64,000 nucleotides of DNA from Bradysia coprophila. Lineage: Eukaryota > Arthropoda > Insecta > Diptera > Sciaridae. The notes under the pieces are model-generated. The model ran no database searches, was not told the DNA's origin, and saw nothing but the letters and a program-made list of their open reading frames with translations. Numbering within the stretch: position 1 is the stretch's first letter; each line of letters starts with the position of its first letter. Location: positions 10,439,318 through 10,503,317 of the forward strand of contig NC_050738.1 of the NCBI RefSeq assembly GCF_014529535.1, read 5' to 3'. This document shows positions 25,401 to 36,454 of the stretch, piece after piece. A program made the position numbers and the translations under genes.

Positions 25401-28340
25401 CAATAATAAAAATTTTTCCAAACAAAAGTGCCCTTGCCACTGAAAATTAATACGAAAAACAAAATAGAAAGAAGAAACTTTTCCGTCAATATATACTTCG
25501 TCAATTCGTAATTTGTAATAAATAATATTTTGGCATCTCCATCCGGTTATTTCATCTCAAAAATGTTTACCGAACAGGAAACTTTCTGGCAACATATCAA
25601 CGAATTCAGATTAATCAGTCCGTTCCATGTTACAAACAAATTGCAAATTTCAAACAATAATAAGACAATCGTCATTCATATTTACAGACGCTATGGGTTA
25701 TCGTTCGCCGCCATTCGCCGTTCCAATGTCTGGTGGAAGCACGTCGCCCGGTCAAGGTCGTTCGATTCGCGAACATGACGAGCAACTGAATGCGTTACGG
25801 AAGGAGAATTTCAATTTGAAGCTGCGCATTTATTTTATGGAAGAGAAGACTTCATCCTCCAATTTGCCGGAAAGTTCGGAATCGCTGTTTAAAGAAAATG
25901 TTGATCTTAAGGTAAGTCTGCTGTTCTATATAAATTGAAATCAAATTTTTTTTTTAATTCACCCATTCAAATGCGTCTAAGTCAATTTAACATAGACAAT
26001 AAGCTCGTTTTGTGTTTGTTATAAAATTATGATGTCTGTTTCGCTTCAATAAATTTCTATGCCATACATCAATGACCAACCCAGAACAATAATTGCAATT
26101 GATTCACGTTGTATAATCTTATTATGACGTTGGTCGTGTTCTATGTGAGAGTGTAATCGAATGATGTGTTTTCAGGTTCAAGCCGAAGCTTTACGTGTCG
26201 AACTGAAGGAAAAACAAAATCTATTGTGCGAGGCTGCAACTGCATTGGAACTGATGGAACAGTCACAAAAGTCGAGAGAAGAGGCTTGCCAATCAACCAT
26301 CGAGGAACTGAATAGGAAAATTGAATTTTTAGAGGTAAATTCAGCATGGAAAATTGGACTGTGGTGAATGTCCTAACATTGCTTGTTGTCAAATTGCAGA
26401 TGGAAATTCATTCGATGGAAAAGCATCAGGATAATACAAGCATCGGTGATTATCTGGGTCGGTCGATCGTGGAATGTGATTTCAAGAGCAGTGCTCGGGA
26501 ATCGAATGTTAAATGTATTGAGTCAACCGAACAAATGATCCAAACGGAAAAGTTGTTGAGAGAAAAGGAATGCGAAGTCGAATTATGGGAGGAGAAATAC
26601 AATAAGCTTAAGGAGGAGTACTCGACACTGAAGAATGATAATGAGAAAAGCTTCGAGGTGAGTTTCAATCCAAATTTGAAGTTGATTTTTAGTTAGATCA
26701 AAACGAAAGATCGATGAGTTGTTTGGGCATGCGGCTATCATTTTTCATGTATAAGTCACAGGATGTTTTCTCGATGATAAAACTGTTCTTTTCAACACGT
26801 AGATAAATTGTGAGTTTAGTAGGGAGTTTGAATCATATTTTTTTTGGACAACTTAAGTGTGTCAATGTTCCGCATTAAGTCATCCAGACAAAAATTTCTG
26901 ACTTTTCGGCTATTGATTCATATCCCAAAAAATGTTTGTTTTTGAAAGCTTATCGTTGATGACGAAGCTTTGTCATGGATTGCACAGCGATGATCAAATA
27001 AAAATGATTTGCATCAACTAAGCGCCACATTGAAGAAAATGACTGAGTACAAACGTAGCTGGGCAGATTTAAAATTGGGAAATATTTTCCACTGAAGGTT
27101 CGAAACAGTTATATTTCAGATCATCAAACGTCTCGTAGAGTTCCCAGCAATAATTCGAATGCGGTATGATGTGTAATAAACAATTGTGGCATTGCACACA
27201 TAATTTCCATGAAAAGAGGAATCTCCAAAGATGTCAGCTTCAGGTTACCTGAATCAGGCTTGACCGAACAATTCTGAGTTAAGCTTCAGTCAAAACTAAC
27301 TCTTAAATCAAGACTTCATTGCATTAGTCTTCTCTAAGCATTTAAGCAAGTCATCGAGGCTATTCTGCCGAGACAAACTGTCTCAGGTTGGCAGACAATT
27401 TTCTGTGGAAATTTAAATGAAAAATAATTTGTTGATCTTCTCGTTTGTAAAACCGGTACACCCTATTATGTATCGCAAATGTTGACATTGCATTGTTAAG
27501 CGCCTAAGCCTCGCCTTAATAGAAAGACCGTTTCGTATAACAGCAACGATCGTTTCGCGTATCAGATCATTTTTGCATGAATTTACCAAATTTTTATGAT
27601 GTTAGCGACACTACTTTAGCGTTAATGTTAGCAATACATGATCGATCGTTAGCTTCTTCGATACGTGGCTAGACCGCTGCTATAGCGTATCGTTACAGAT
27701 ATTACATCTGCGGCCCTAACGATCGATTAAGTTCTCGTTTCAAGTAAAGTAAGGTTTTGTCTTGTGTTAGTAACGTTCGACTTTTCATTTTTTTAGTGAA
27801 GTCTCGATGAAAATATTTTGTAATTTTCGCTAGAATTTTGTTTGATATTTTCAAAATAATTCAAATTTTATCTCAAGAAATGTCCGGCCGAACACGGAAC
27901 TGCACTGTCCGCACATAAATTCACAGCAACGTTAACCAAATTGAACAAATCCAACCATTCGAACGATATTCGATTAAAGATAATATCCGAACAGAGTCGT
28001 TTGTTGCAACAGCTCCACGTAAGACACCCCGTTTCATTAACGCTTCCACACACATTGTTATGCATTCGCAGTCTTAACAAAACCACTTATGATTTAGAAT
28101 GAAAATGTGAATAAACAGAAAATCATTGACGATTCAAAGAAGCAACTGGCTGTGTATGAGGGACACATGTCGATCACGGAGCGACACAATAAACATTTGT
28201 TCGACGAAAATAAGATGCTGAAAGATTTTATGTACGAATTAGAACAGCATAAAATCCGGAGTAAAGCGAGGAAGATGCAAGAACAACTGCTGAAGTCAAA
28301 GCACAATTCACATTCGTCGTGGAGCTGTTCCATAAATTGA
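13402..28340 (+). CDS. cnn: Centrosomin, predicted short isoform ending in exons 27878-28340
   Basis: Between the fifth and sixth exons of the long form lie two further open segments with good splice borders: 27878-28018 (ends CAC before GTAAGA) and 28098-28340, which runs into a TGA stop. Joined after 26657 in phase 0 they give a 368-aa protein that keeps CM1 and the first coiled coils but lacks the rest, including CM2. The added part is charged and helical (for example LTKLNKSNHSNDIRLKIISE and FDENKMLKDFMYELEQ) and ends in SWSCSIN. AATAAA near 28407 would suit a terminal exon. Short Cnn forms are known in Drosophila, which supports the idea, but the use of these exons here is inferred from sequence alone. 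Exon 27878-28018 could also join 29081 in frame. Confidence 0.65.
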
Positions 28341-31300
28341 TTTCGTTTTAGGTGTTAAACAAAAAGTCAAGAATTTTGTTTGATTTTGTCGTTATGATAA
28401 TTCTAAAAAATAAAAATTCAAAAGTTTTGATCTCACACTTGATGTACTCAGCTGTTGTATGTAAACTTCACAGCTAGGATAATTCACTGTGTCTTAAAAT
28501 CGGGAGATTTTATCCAAGTTTCACATTCTCCGTCGGGATCAAAAATTTTCTAAATTTTCTTCGCTTTATATTTGAATGGATGGATCAGTTCATGGAAACC
28601 TTTACTTATCGAAAGCCTGGGAGTATATCAATCTTTCATAAGGCGACGATTTGAACCTATGGCTTCTACGCTACCAAATAGACCCTTACGGGTTTTTGGT
28701 TTTGAGTGCTAAAAAAGGCCGTACTGAGGGTATGCTTATAATGTATCACTTAGCCAAGAGAGAGATCAAATTGAAAATAAAACAAAGGCGAAGAATGAAG
28801 AATAAAACTCAAAAATAAAATTTGGTATCGCAAGGCCTGTCCTCCAAGACAAATCAAATCTGATTCTTAGCAATGAGTGACAGCCAAGACATACATACGA
28901 CCTATACCCTCCTTAAGGCCTTTTTAGAACTCAAAGTTGATAGTTGTATACCAAATGTTTTTCCTATGGTATAGCTTCCAAACCCCGGTCTTACGGTGGA
29001 CTGTTATGTCCTGGATCCGTCAGATGAATCAGGTGCATTCGAAGCTAAACTCAAAACTTTTTTTTTTGCTTAAATTTCAGCAAACCAAATCGTTGCAAAC
29101 TACCAATGACAGTATAAAGGAGTTAGCTGAAAAAGACTGCATTATCATCACACTCGAGGATCAATTGCAAGAGAAAACGGTGGAATTGGAGAAGAAAAGT
29201 TCTGCATATGAGAAAGCCTGTCAAAGTGTGGCGGTATTTATGTCGAAACAAAATGTATTAGAGAAAGAATTGAACCAATTGCGTCAGCGACTGCAGGTAA
29301 GATCTTAGTTTCATGTCCATTGAACTACGTTCTCTAATTTTAAATTTTTATATTGCAGGGTAATGCAAGCACTGGTTCAACGCCAACCGTAAGTTATTAT
29401 TTTCTATTACTTTTCAAACTCTTTCCATACATTGTGTCCCATTGGAAAACTCACGCAATCTCTCTCTCTCTCCTCTCTTGTTGCAGAAATCTAGTCACTA
29501 TGAAGAAATCGAAAGTCTTAGAGCCGAACTCGATTCAGCACGTAAAGGGGCAGAAGAGGCGCATAAATGGAGACAAGACTGTGCTGATGTGTGTGGCATG
29601 TTAACTGTTCGACTTAAGGAGTTGGCTGAATTCTTGGATTCGTTGTTGAAGCACAAAGATATTCTGGGTGTTCTGGCTCAAGATCGTCGAAAGGCAATGC
29701 GAAAAGCGGTGGACAAGAGTTTGGATCTTTCCAACAGCCTGAACAATATTTCACTTTCGATGACCGGTCGCTTCTCGATGAACAATTCAAACCTAACGAA
29801 CATCAGTTCATTGTCCGATATTTTGAACATCAGTCTCGACAACAAAGAAAACGTCCAGAATTCGTCATTCGATCAGTCAGTCAACAGTCAATCCATGTTG
29901 ATCGAAATGTTACGGGCCGAAGTGCGCAACTTGAAAGGCGAGGTCGAGAAGAACGCGAAAAAGGATCGAAAGATGATGCCGATTGTCATTGATCCGAATT
30001 CCGATTCGGAGGCCTGGTCAGAACCGGATCGTAATGTTTCATTTGCCCGTATTGGACTAGAAGAATCGTCGAAATTCGTCAATACTAGCAGGTCGACTGG
30101 ACACGATGTATCCAAGTCGACAACGGCCAGTGAAGATGATTTGAACAAATCGTCGCGCAAGAATTCGCCGCTGAAATACCAGGAACGAATTGCCGAACTG
30201 GAACTACTTATTGCGGAGAGGGACAATCAAATTCTGAAGACTCAGTGCACATTGGTCGAGAAGGATAATCAGTTGCAGGCAGAGCATTTGAAGTTACTCG
30301 ATATGAACAAGGATCTTGACAAACATCAAAATGTGAACGAAATGCTGGAAATCGAAATTGTCGAATTCAAAGGCAAAGTCCAACAGGATGCCAATGAGTT
30401 GAATCGGCTGAGAACATTGCTGAGTGAAAAGGAGGCTGCTTTGCAGCAACTAACTACTGAACGGGATGCATCCAATGTTGATCTGCGTGTGGCGACCATG
30501 AAATTAAGCTCGTTGACCGATGACATTGAAGAAATGAAGAGTCGACATGATCGTGAAGTAAATGAAATTATGGAAAATCAATCGAAAGCCATGGACACCA
30601 TGAAACAAGATCTGAATGCCAAGTTTCAGTCGGAAATGGAAAAGGACTACGTGGCAAAAATGAAATACGATGAAATTGTGCGTCAATTAGATACGGCTAC
30701 CAGCAAGTACGCTGAATCGCAATCTATAATCGACTTAATGAAGGACACGGAACAAGATTTGAACTCCCACATTATCGAGGCCGAGAAGAATATTCGTTTG
30801 TTGCGCAGAAGTTTGGGCGAGGCAAGCTTATTAGCATCGCAGGCGAGTGTAGAGCGTTCGAAAGCAATGTCCGAAAAATTGGCTGTGGAACAAGAGAACA
30901 ATGAATTGCTGGCCAAGCTGGAACAAGCGGCCAATGTTAAAATGGAGTTGAACTCGCGCATTGGATATTTGGAAAAGTCGAACGCTGAGCTGCAGAATAC
31001 TCTGGTTGTGAATGATACGCAGTACAAGTTAACAAAATCGGCTAGTCAAGGGAATGCTCGCTACTTGTATCAGTTGAGTGACCAGTCTGATTTCACATCC
31101 GATGAACTGAAGCCCAGCAATCCATCACCGGATCTGGGAATTGAAAGTGATGCGATAAGAACGTCTGGAAGTGAGCTGAACCAAGACATGGTCACAAAAA
31201 CGGATTCACCTTTTACACCGAAATTGAGAAAGGTGACCAAGGCGATGGGAAGTATTCTATTGGAGGATGACGGAGAAGGTGAGTGTTTGCACCCTATTTC

Positions 31301-31645
31301 CAAATCTTGTCTTCAAACTATTTTTTTTTTGAATTATCCACAGCTGAAACCACCACAAACAATTCCCCATCGAAGACTGACAATCAGAATGGCACTGCAC
31401 CACATAACTGTGCCGAAGTCGATAAAGAAAATGCCGAGTTAAAACGTAAACTTGCCGGCACACACAAGGCTTACACCAACATTCTGGCTCAATTGAAAAT
31501 TTCCAATAATCGTAAGGAGCAGGTGGAACGTGATATTCGGCGCGAAATTTGTAAGACTCAGAATGTACTGAAGAATGTTCGCACCAATATTGAAAGTGTT
31601 GCCAAGAATAGTCCAAATGGCGGATACAAATCCGACCAGAGTTAA
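13402..31645 (+). CDS. cnn: Centrosomin, long isoform
   Basis: Nine exons join in frame to 1020 aa: 13402-13439, 25196-25239, 25688-25911, 26176-26334, 26400-26657, 29081-29296, 29359-29388, 29487-31278 and 31344-31645. Cnn is the main scaffold of the fly mitotic pericentriolar material and recruits gamma-tubulin complexes. SPGQLQDVTMDNSYA and REHDEQLNALRKENFNLKLR at the N-terminus are the CM1 motif that binds and activates gamma-TuRC. The middle is nearly all coiled coil. HKDILGVLAQDRRKAMRKAV, SEAWSEPDR and SPDLGIESDA match fly Cnn blocks in the same order. The C-terminal HNCAEVDKENAELKRKL to VLKNVRTNIES is CM2, used for centrosome targeting. The protein is slightly shorter than fly Cnn, lacking a mid-region coiled-coil block. 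Exon 7 of this set (29359-29388) is a 30-bp microexon. Intron 1 is 11.8 kb. A poly(A) signal AATAAA lies near 31861. Confidence 0.95.
14158..14784. mobile_element. 627-bp element with AGCCCCGTAC inverted ends
   Basis: It begins AGCCCCGTACGAAGTACAAA at 14158 and the complement of the first ten bases closes it at 14775-14784. A further GTACGGGGCT at 14937-14946 suggests a second, partial end or an adjacent copy (14785-14946). The interior has GTCTGTCTGTCACG and several poly-T runs but no sizeable open frame. It looks like a non-autonomous DNA element. Family not assigned and no target duplication confirmed. Confidence 0.5.
15518..15688. mobile_element. Hairpin element, about 80-bp inverted arms
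   Basis: The left arm runs about 15518-15598 and the right arm about 15606-15688. GGTAACTTTGTCTCCAGGT at 15548-15566 is matched exactly in reverse complement near 15641-15659, and both arms share TAGCTG-like and CTTACCTGC words. The loop is only a few bases. Inserted in cnn intron 1; if transcribed it would form a long stem. Confidence 0.75.
15884..16100 (+). repeat. Interspersed repeat with GTGTGGGA inverted core, copy 1
   Basis: It starts CAGAAAATGCGTCATTAC and contains a second, inverted CGCATTTTCTG near 16005-16015. It ends with a block bounded by GTGTGGGA (16044) and TCCCACAC (about 16084). The same modules occur at 20785-20942, but with the GTGTGGGA block in the opposite orientation. 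Family unknown. Confidence 0.6.
20785..20942 (+). repeat. Interspersed repeat with GTGTGGGA inverted core, copy 2
   Basis: Shares CAGAAAACGACTCATTACC and an inverted GTATTTTCTG with 15884-16015. The end block reads GTGTGGGAAGGTTGTGTTTC and is the reverse complement of the corresponding block of copy 1. It underlies the open frames at 20543-21021, which are not taken as genes. Confidence 0.6.
22837..22907 (+). CDS. cnn: Alternative first coding exon of centrosomin
   Basis: ATG at 22837 opens 23 codons (MAGIFRYNTSNATPKKRPTL ...) ending TTTTG before the donor GTAAGACG. It ends in phase 2, exactly as the distal first exon at 13402-13439 does, so both join 25196 in frame. A transcript starting here would encode a 1031-aa long form with a basic, proline-containing N-terminus. 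Drosophila cnn is known to use alternative first exons, including one for its testis form. The tissue of use here cannot be told from sequence. No promoter motif was identified with confidence. Confidence 0.7.
24746..24907 (+). mobile_element. 162-bp MITE, CAACGCACTT family, with 7-bp target duplication
   Basis: Termini CAACGCACTTCAAGCA (24746) and its exact complement ending at 24907. GTCGAAA flanks it at 24739-24745 and 24908-24914. The interior shares GCTATTAAT, ACAGCTGT and AGAGTA with the 9592-9748 copy. It lies 288 bp upstream of the second cnn exon. Confidence 0.85.
28701..28935. mobile_element. 235-bp inverted-repeat element in a cnn intron
   Basis: The left arm 28701-28733 (TTTGAGTGCTAAAAAAGGCC ...) and right arm 28904-28935 (... 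AAGGCCTTTTTAGAACTCAAA) are inverted with a few mismatches. The interior is AT-rich and non-coding. It lies between the stop of the short isoform and exon 29081, so it is transcribed in the long-form precursor. Confidence 0.65.
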
Positions 31646-32269
31646 GTTTTGTTCCATTTCGAAATCTGTTCTCCTCGTTTTAATTTTCTTCTTTGATTTG
31701 TGAATCTTTTAATTAATTTTACGAACTTTTTAACCTAATTTTATAATTTTATCATTATTTTGTCGATCGTTCATATTGAATGCTCACGCGCTACTAAAGA
31801 GACAAATGTAAGTATTTTTGAAAGGAAATGATTGAATCCGATAATTATACTGCTACGAATAATAAAAGAAACCATTTTTGACGAAATCTGTTTTTTTCCC
31901 TGTATAAACAGTGTTTATTAAACACGACACCACCGTCGAATCAATGATTGAAAACGCCCCTGGTTAGACTTTCCTCCGAGCATCTCGGATTCTTCCAAAT
32001 TCGGTCCACCAGTAGATGAGATAAAGATCCATGAACGCTGGTCCTAACAGATTTTATTGCACTGAAGTTTCGACAACATGAGTATCGACGACTGAAGAAA
32101 CGTAGAGTTCCTGATGGAACGACGGCTAGTCGATATTTCTTCATTAACCCACCGTTTCTTCAGTAAGTCTTCGATACTTCTCGCAGTTTTTACACTTCTT
32201 CTTTGATATGTTGTAAAAGGAATATTACTTTTTCAAAATGGTTAGAAACGACGACTTCGTAAAGAAAGG

Positions 32270-32318
32270 GCGAGTTCTTGAAGAAACGTTACTAGTCATC
32301 GTTTCTTCAGGAACTCGC
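32270..32318. repeat. Short strong hairpin
   Basis: Arms of 19 bp, GCGAGTTCTTGAAGAAACG at 32270-32288 and its complement at 32300-32318 with one mismatch, are separated by 11 bp. GAAGAAACG-like words also recur nearby at about 32094 and 32150, so it may be part of a larger eroded repeat. Confidence 0.65.
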
Positions 32319-32423
32319 GGCTTCACACAAAATCTGTTACTTCAATTGTTAAAACATCATACATTTTTCTACGATAATACTATTTCGAGATCATCGCTCA
32401 TTTTTATCATTGGGACCGATAAC

Positions 32424-33440
32424 AGATGACCTGCGTTAAAAACACCTTCTCACGTTCCTTAAATTGTCAGTGCACTTAAGGCGTTAATTCACGATGTAAG
32501 TGTGCCTAAAATTTGAATTTTGAGTGAACGATTCGATGAAAAAGTGAACCAAAAAATACATTTCAACGCTTCCCTGTATGAAAATGACGCTACGTTAAAA
32601 AGGCCTCCTCACTTTCCATTTTGAATTTCGACCGCACTTACGGCGTGAATTGGTCACCAATAGTAAATAGCACCTGTCCCAGTATTTGCTCGCGTAATTT
32701 CCCCTCGCTTTTAGTTCAACACTCTTCTGACTCTGATATCATCTTGTATTTAACGACTATCTCACTGATAATGACATCATATTCACGCCGTAAGTGTGCA
32801 CAAAATTTGAATTTCAAGTGAACGATTCGATGAAAAAGTGAATCGAAAAATACATTTCAACGCTTCATTGTATTAAAATAACGCTACGTTAGAAAGACAT
32901 CCGCACTTTCCATTTTGAATTTCACCCGCACTTACGACGTGAATTTTAAGGAATCCCATTTACTAAAAACTAACAATAAAATTACTGAAAGCAGGTTCAA
33001 GTTTGGTAAATTTTAGTAAAGGTGATTCCCTCAAATAGGCCCCTGCGCTAAGAATACCTTTCGAAGTTCCAGTGGTAATTCGAAAATGGTGATTTTCAAC
33101 AATAGGTGTGAAGTGTAGTGGAAAGAAATCGAACATACCTTTACATAGAATGTGACGATAATTGTTTGTTGTGAGCAAAATTTAACGCAAGTCTTTCTAA
33201 CGCAGCGTCATTTTCATACAATGAAGCGTTGAAATGTATTTTTCGGTTCACTTTTTCATCGACTCGTTCACTTGAAATTCAAATTTTAGGCACAGTTATA
33301 GCGTGAATTGACGGTGTAAGTGCGCCTTCGAATTTGATTCTTTAGTGAGCTAGTGGGTGAAAGGATAAATAAATTTCAACGCTTTCTTAAATGCGTATGA
33401 TTTAACGCTGCGATATACTTTCTATTTTGGAACTATTCGT
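32424..33440. mobile_element. Cluster of about five copies of one MITE family
   Basis: Copies share ends like AATTCACGCCGTAAGTG and interior words GAACGATTCGATGAAAAAGT, ATTTCAACGCTT and ACGCTACGTTA. Approximate copies are 32424-32484 (right end only), 32481-32653, 32781-32945, 33185-33312 (inverted) and 33306-33440 (partial). Copies abut at their ends, which suggests insertion into or next to one another. No coding capacity. Confidence 0.75.
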
Positions 33441-34014
33441 GGTTTTTTCGTTCAATAGATGACACTACTTTCTATTTGAATATATGACATAAGTAAAGTA
33501 TGTATTTGACTGTAAAGAAGTATAATAAAGGATGCACCTTCTGATTGATTTATTTTAATCGAAACGGAAATTCTAATCTATGGACCCAAAACTAAAAGTT
33601 ACCGCAACAAACGCATTGCCATGCGTTGCATCATCTGCAACGAATGGTGACATACTCCATCAGAGGCTATGAAAATTAATGACAGCTCAGCTTCTGACGT
33701 TTGATGACGTTTGAGACAGTTTCGGTTGGTTAATGAACAGTGTTTATTTACTTTTTTAGTTTATCTATGATCGATGTTTTATGCCGGAAAGATTTCAATT
33801 CGGAATCTAATGTAAAGTTTAATCGGCTACTCCGATAGTTCACCGGCAAGGATTACATTTTCTTCAAATCAACCAATTGATCGATAAATAAAACGCTTCC
33901 AAAATAACTGGTAAAATTAGTGATGACGGGATGTAATGTGACTAGAATTTTATGTTTAAATCTTTGCAGTATGTGAGTGATACAAAACTGTAGCAGGCTG
34001 CAGGGGCAGGCACA

Positions 34015-35665
34015 ATGAAAACTATGGACAAAACTTCACATTCCCATTTATTTGCAGAAGGTAAATTTTCATATTCGTATTCCGTTAGAAGAGAGACCAC
34101 CACAGGCAACGAAGACGCTAAGAAAAAGGTTAGTATAATCGCCTGCCTTGCCAGAAACGGATTTCAATCCATAATTTCACTTGCAGATGATATCACTCAG
34201 CAATCCATCACCAACACCCATAAAATCGGGTGAAGTCTTCCGCACTGAATGTGGCAAATTTTCGTTTATGTGCACATACTGTCGCAGTGTCTGGCGAAAT
34301 TGTGATTTAATGATGATTCATGTCAATTCCCATTTCAAAGCTAAGAAACCAAATATCGTGAAATCTGAGACTCCATTGGCATCACCAGAATTCGTGTCTA
34401 TTGGTGTAGTGAAAACTGAACCGGGTGTTGAGACAGAGATTGTACCAAGTGGAAAAACCATTGACGAAGCTCGACCAGCACCTATAATCGGATCAGGAGC
34501 TTCGAAATTAACTTCCACACAGTGTACCATCAGTGAAATTCCAAAATTATCTCCGATCACAAGAACGATTAATCGTGATCAATCAACACCTATAACTGGA
34601 ACGAGCGTTTCGAAATTAGCTCCCAAAAAGCTTATGACTGCGGAAATTTCGAAATTGCCTCCAACAACAAGAATCGTCAGAATTTTAAAACGAACAAACG
34701 ATCTTAATGTTGCCATGGCTATGCTTAAAGACGACACTAATACAGTAACCGATTCTGGCGATAAGTCTATGCCACAGCGAACGAGAAGAATACTCAAAGT
34801 AATTAAACGAGATAATTCAACCGATGATACAGAATCATCCCCACATACAATTCTAAAACTTAAACGCGGAAAACCCAATCCGAGTCAAATTGCCATAAAA
34901 ACGGAACCATCGACCATTGTCGATCTAACAACAGATTTGAATCAACCTGCGAAAATTGAAAACAGTGACACTCCACCTGAAACGGCCTTGAAACCAATCG
35001 AACCACAGTCTCAAACCAATGTACATAGTAGCGATGGACAAGATGCAGAACACAAAAGAAAAGTTTACTTACGTCGATCATGTTATCAGTGCGAAATGGA
35101 ACCAAAAGTTCAAAGACCTTGCGACCCCAGGCGACACATATGTCTCTTCTGTCCAATCTGGTTTCCAAATCACGACGAGTTCTATCTTCACGTTAAGGAC
35201 ATTCACAAAAAGGACCCGGCTTTCGTGTCGCCTCAGCATTACTACTGTTATGCATGCGAATCACATTACCCCCTTCGACAACATTTGTGCGCTCACATAA
35301 AATCACACCTGCGAACAAAGGAACCGGAAACCCATTTGTGTGCAATTTGTGGTTCGAGCTTCAAAACGAAAAAGAAATTTGTGGCACACATGGAGAATCA
35401 CAGCGAACGAAAGTATAAATGCGACCATTGCGCCAAGGCGTTCAAACGTTTATGGATCCTGCGCCAACATCTATTGTGCCACAACAGTTGCACTTCGTCG
35501 TTCATTTGTGAAATTTGCTCGAAAGCGTTCAAATTTGGTAAATATTTGAAGAGACACATGGCTGTTCATGATGAACCGAAAATTTCATGCCGACATTGCG
35601 ATGCTAAATTTCATTTTGTGTCTGTGCGCAGAGCTCACGAACAAACTCGGCACAATGTTCCATAA
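34015..35665 (+). CDS. C2H2 zinc-finger protein, seven fingers
   Basis: Two exons (34015-34128 and 34187-35665, 58-bp GT/AG intron) give 530 aa. One isolated C2H2 finger sits near the N-terminus (FMCTYCRSVW ... HVNSH, about residues 65-87). A long Ser/Thr/Pro-rich, probably unstructured linker follows (about 90-340), with a repeated motif of the type PITRTINRDQSTPITGTSVS. Then come six closely spaced fingers to the C-terminus: HICLFCPIWF, YYCYACESHY, HLCAICGSSF, YKCDHCAKAF, FICEICSKAF and ISCRHCDAKF. The layout suggests a nuclear DNA-binding transcription factor. No KRAB, BTB or ZAD domain was seen, and I do not recognise an orthologue. AATAAA lies at 35678-35683, only 13 bp past the stop. 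The start is the first ATG in an exon that splices in phase 0. Confidence 0.85.
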
Positions 35666-36454
35666 ATTGCGAATTACAATAAAAATAGCACCAAAATATT
35701 ACAATGGTTTCAAATTACGTGATAGACATCGGAGCCGACTTTTGGACTTGTGGCAAAGTATTTTTTTCAAACTTTCGAAAAGTTTAATTTTTCTACGAAA
35801 AAGCTGAAATTTAATACTTTTATTGAATTTACTTTCATGTTGCATTCGTTGCGACAACATGAGTAACGTGACTTTCTGAACCGTGGATGAATTAAATCCG
35901 TTGTTTCTTCTGGTAGTCACCATTTCCTCCCATAGTTTTTCAGGAAGTGAACAACTCTTCTCCTAGCTTTTGTTTTAGAATACCTTTAGAGGAAACGAAG
36001 GTATACCTGAAGGATCAATCGGCTGTTTCAGTCATTCCTTAGTATCGAATGAAACAGCTTCATGTTTAATTGGGAATGAATACCCAGATGACTTTTAGAG
36101 GGAATGTCAGTGCTCAAAAAAGCCCTTCGGGCGTTGTATGAAGAAACTTTTCAAAAGGCCACTCGATGCCCCTTATCCATACAAAAATCAAAAGGCCCTT
36201 CGGGAATTCCCGAACGCCCATAGGGCCAGTCCGACACTGGCGGAATGTCGAGTTCATGTAAAAACAGTGAGAGTTAACGTTTCTCATGTTTTCGATTATC
36301 CACTACATCTACTCTCACTATTCTACTCTCGATATTTCATGGTCAGTTTGAACGAGTTGATCAATTTGAACGAGTTGATCAGTTTACGTAAAATGTTGAT
36401 ACGTTAAAGCGAACTGACTCATGTAGAGAAATGAACAGCGCAGCGTCATCTGTT
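35666..36454. other. Unique DNA between the zinc-finger gene and the tandem array
   Basis: No gene except the last nine bases of copy-1 coding sequence (36446-36454). A 16-bp perfect palindrome TTCGGGAATTCCCGAA lies at 36199-36214 within a segment rich in GCCCTTCGGG-like words. A direct repeat TTTGAACGAGTTGATCA occurs twice at 36347-36381. The array begins at about 36455. Confidence 0.55.

Larger units (their letters stand above)
31646..34014. other. Intergenic region between cnn and the zinc-finger gene
   Basis: It begins with the cnn 3' UTR (AATAAA near 31861), then holds a hairpin at 32270-32318 and a cluster of MITE copies at 32424-33440. The last 570 bp before the zinc-finger ATG show nothing recognisable, but should contain its promoter. 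Confidence 0.5.

Noticed and set aside
30504-31027. Antisense frames in the large cnn exon
   Set aside because: They are shadows of a long coiled-coil coding exon on the plus strand.
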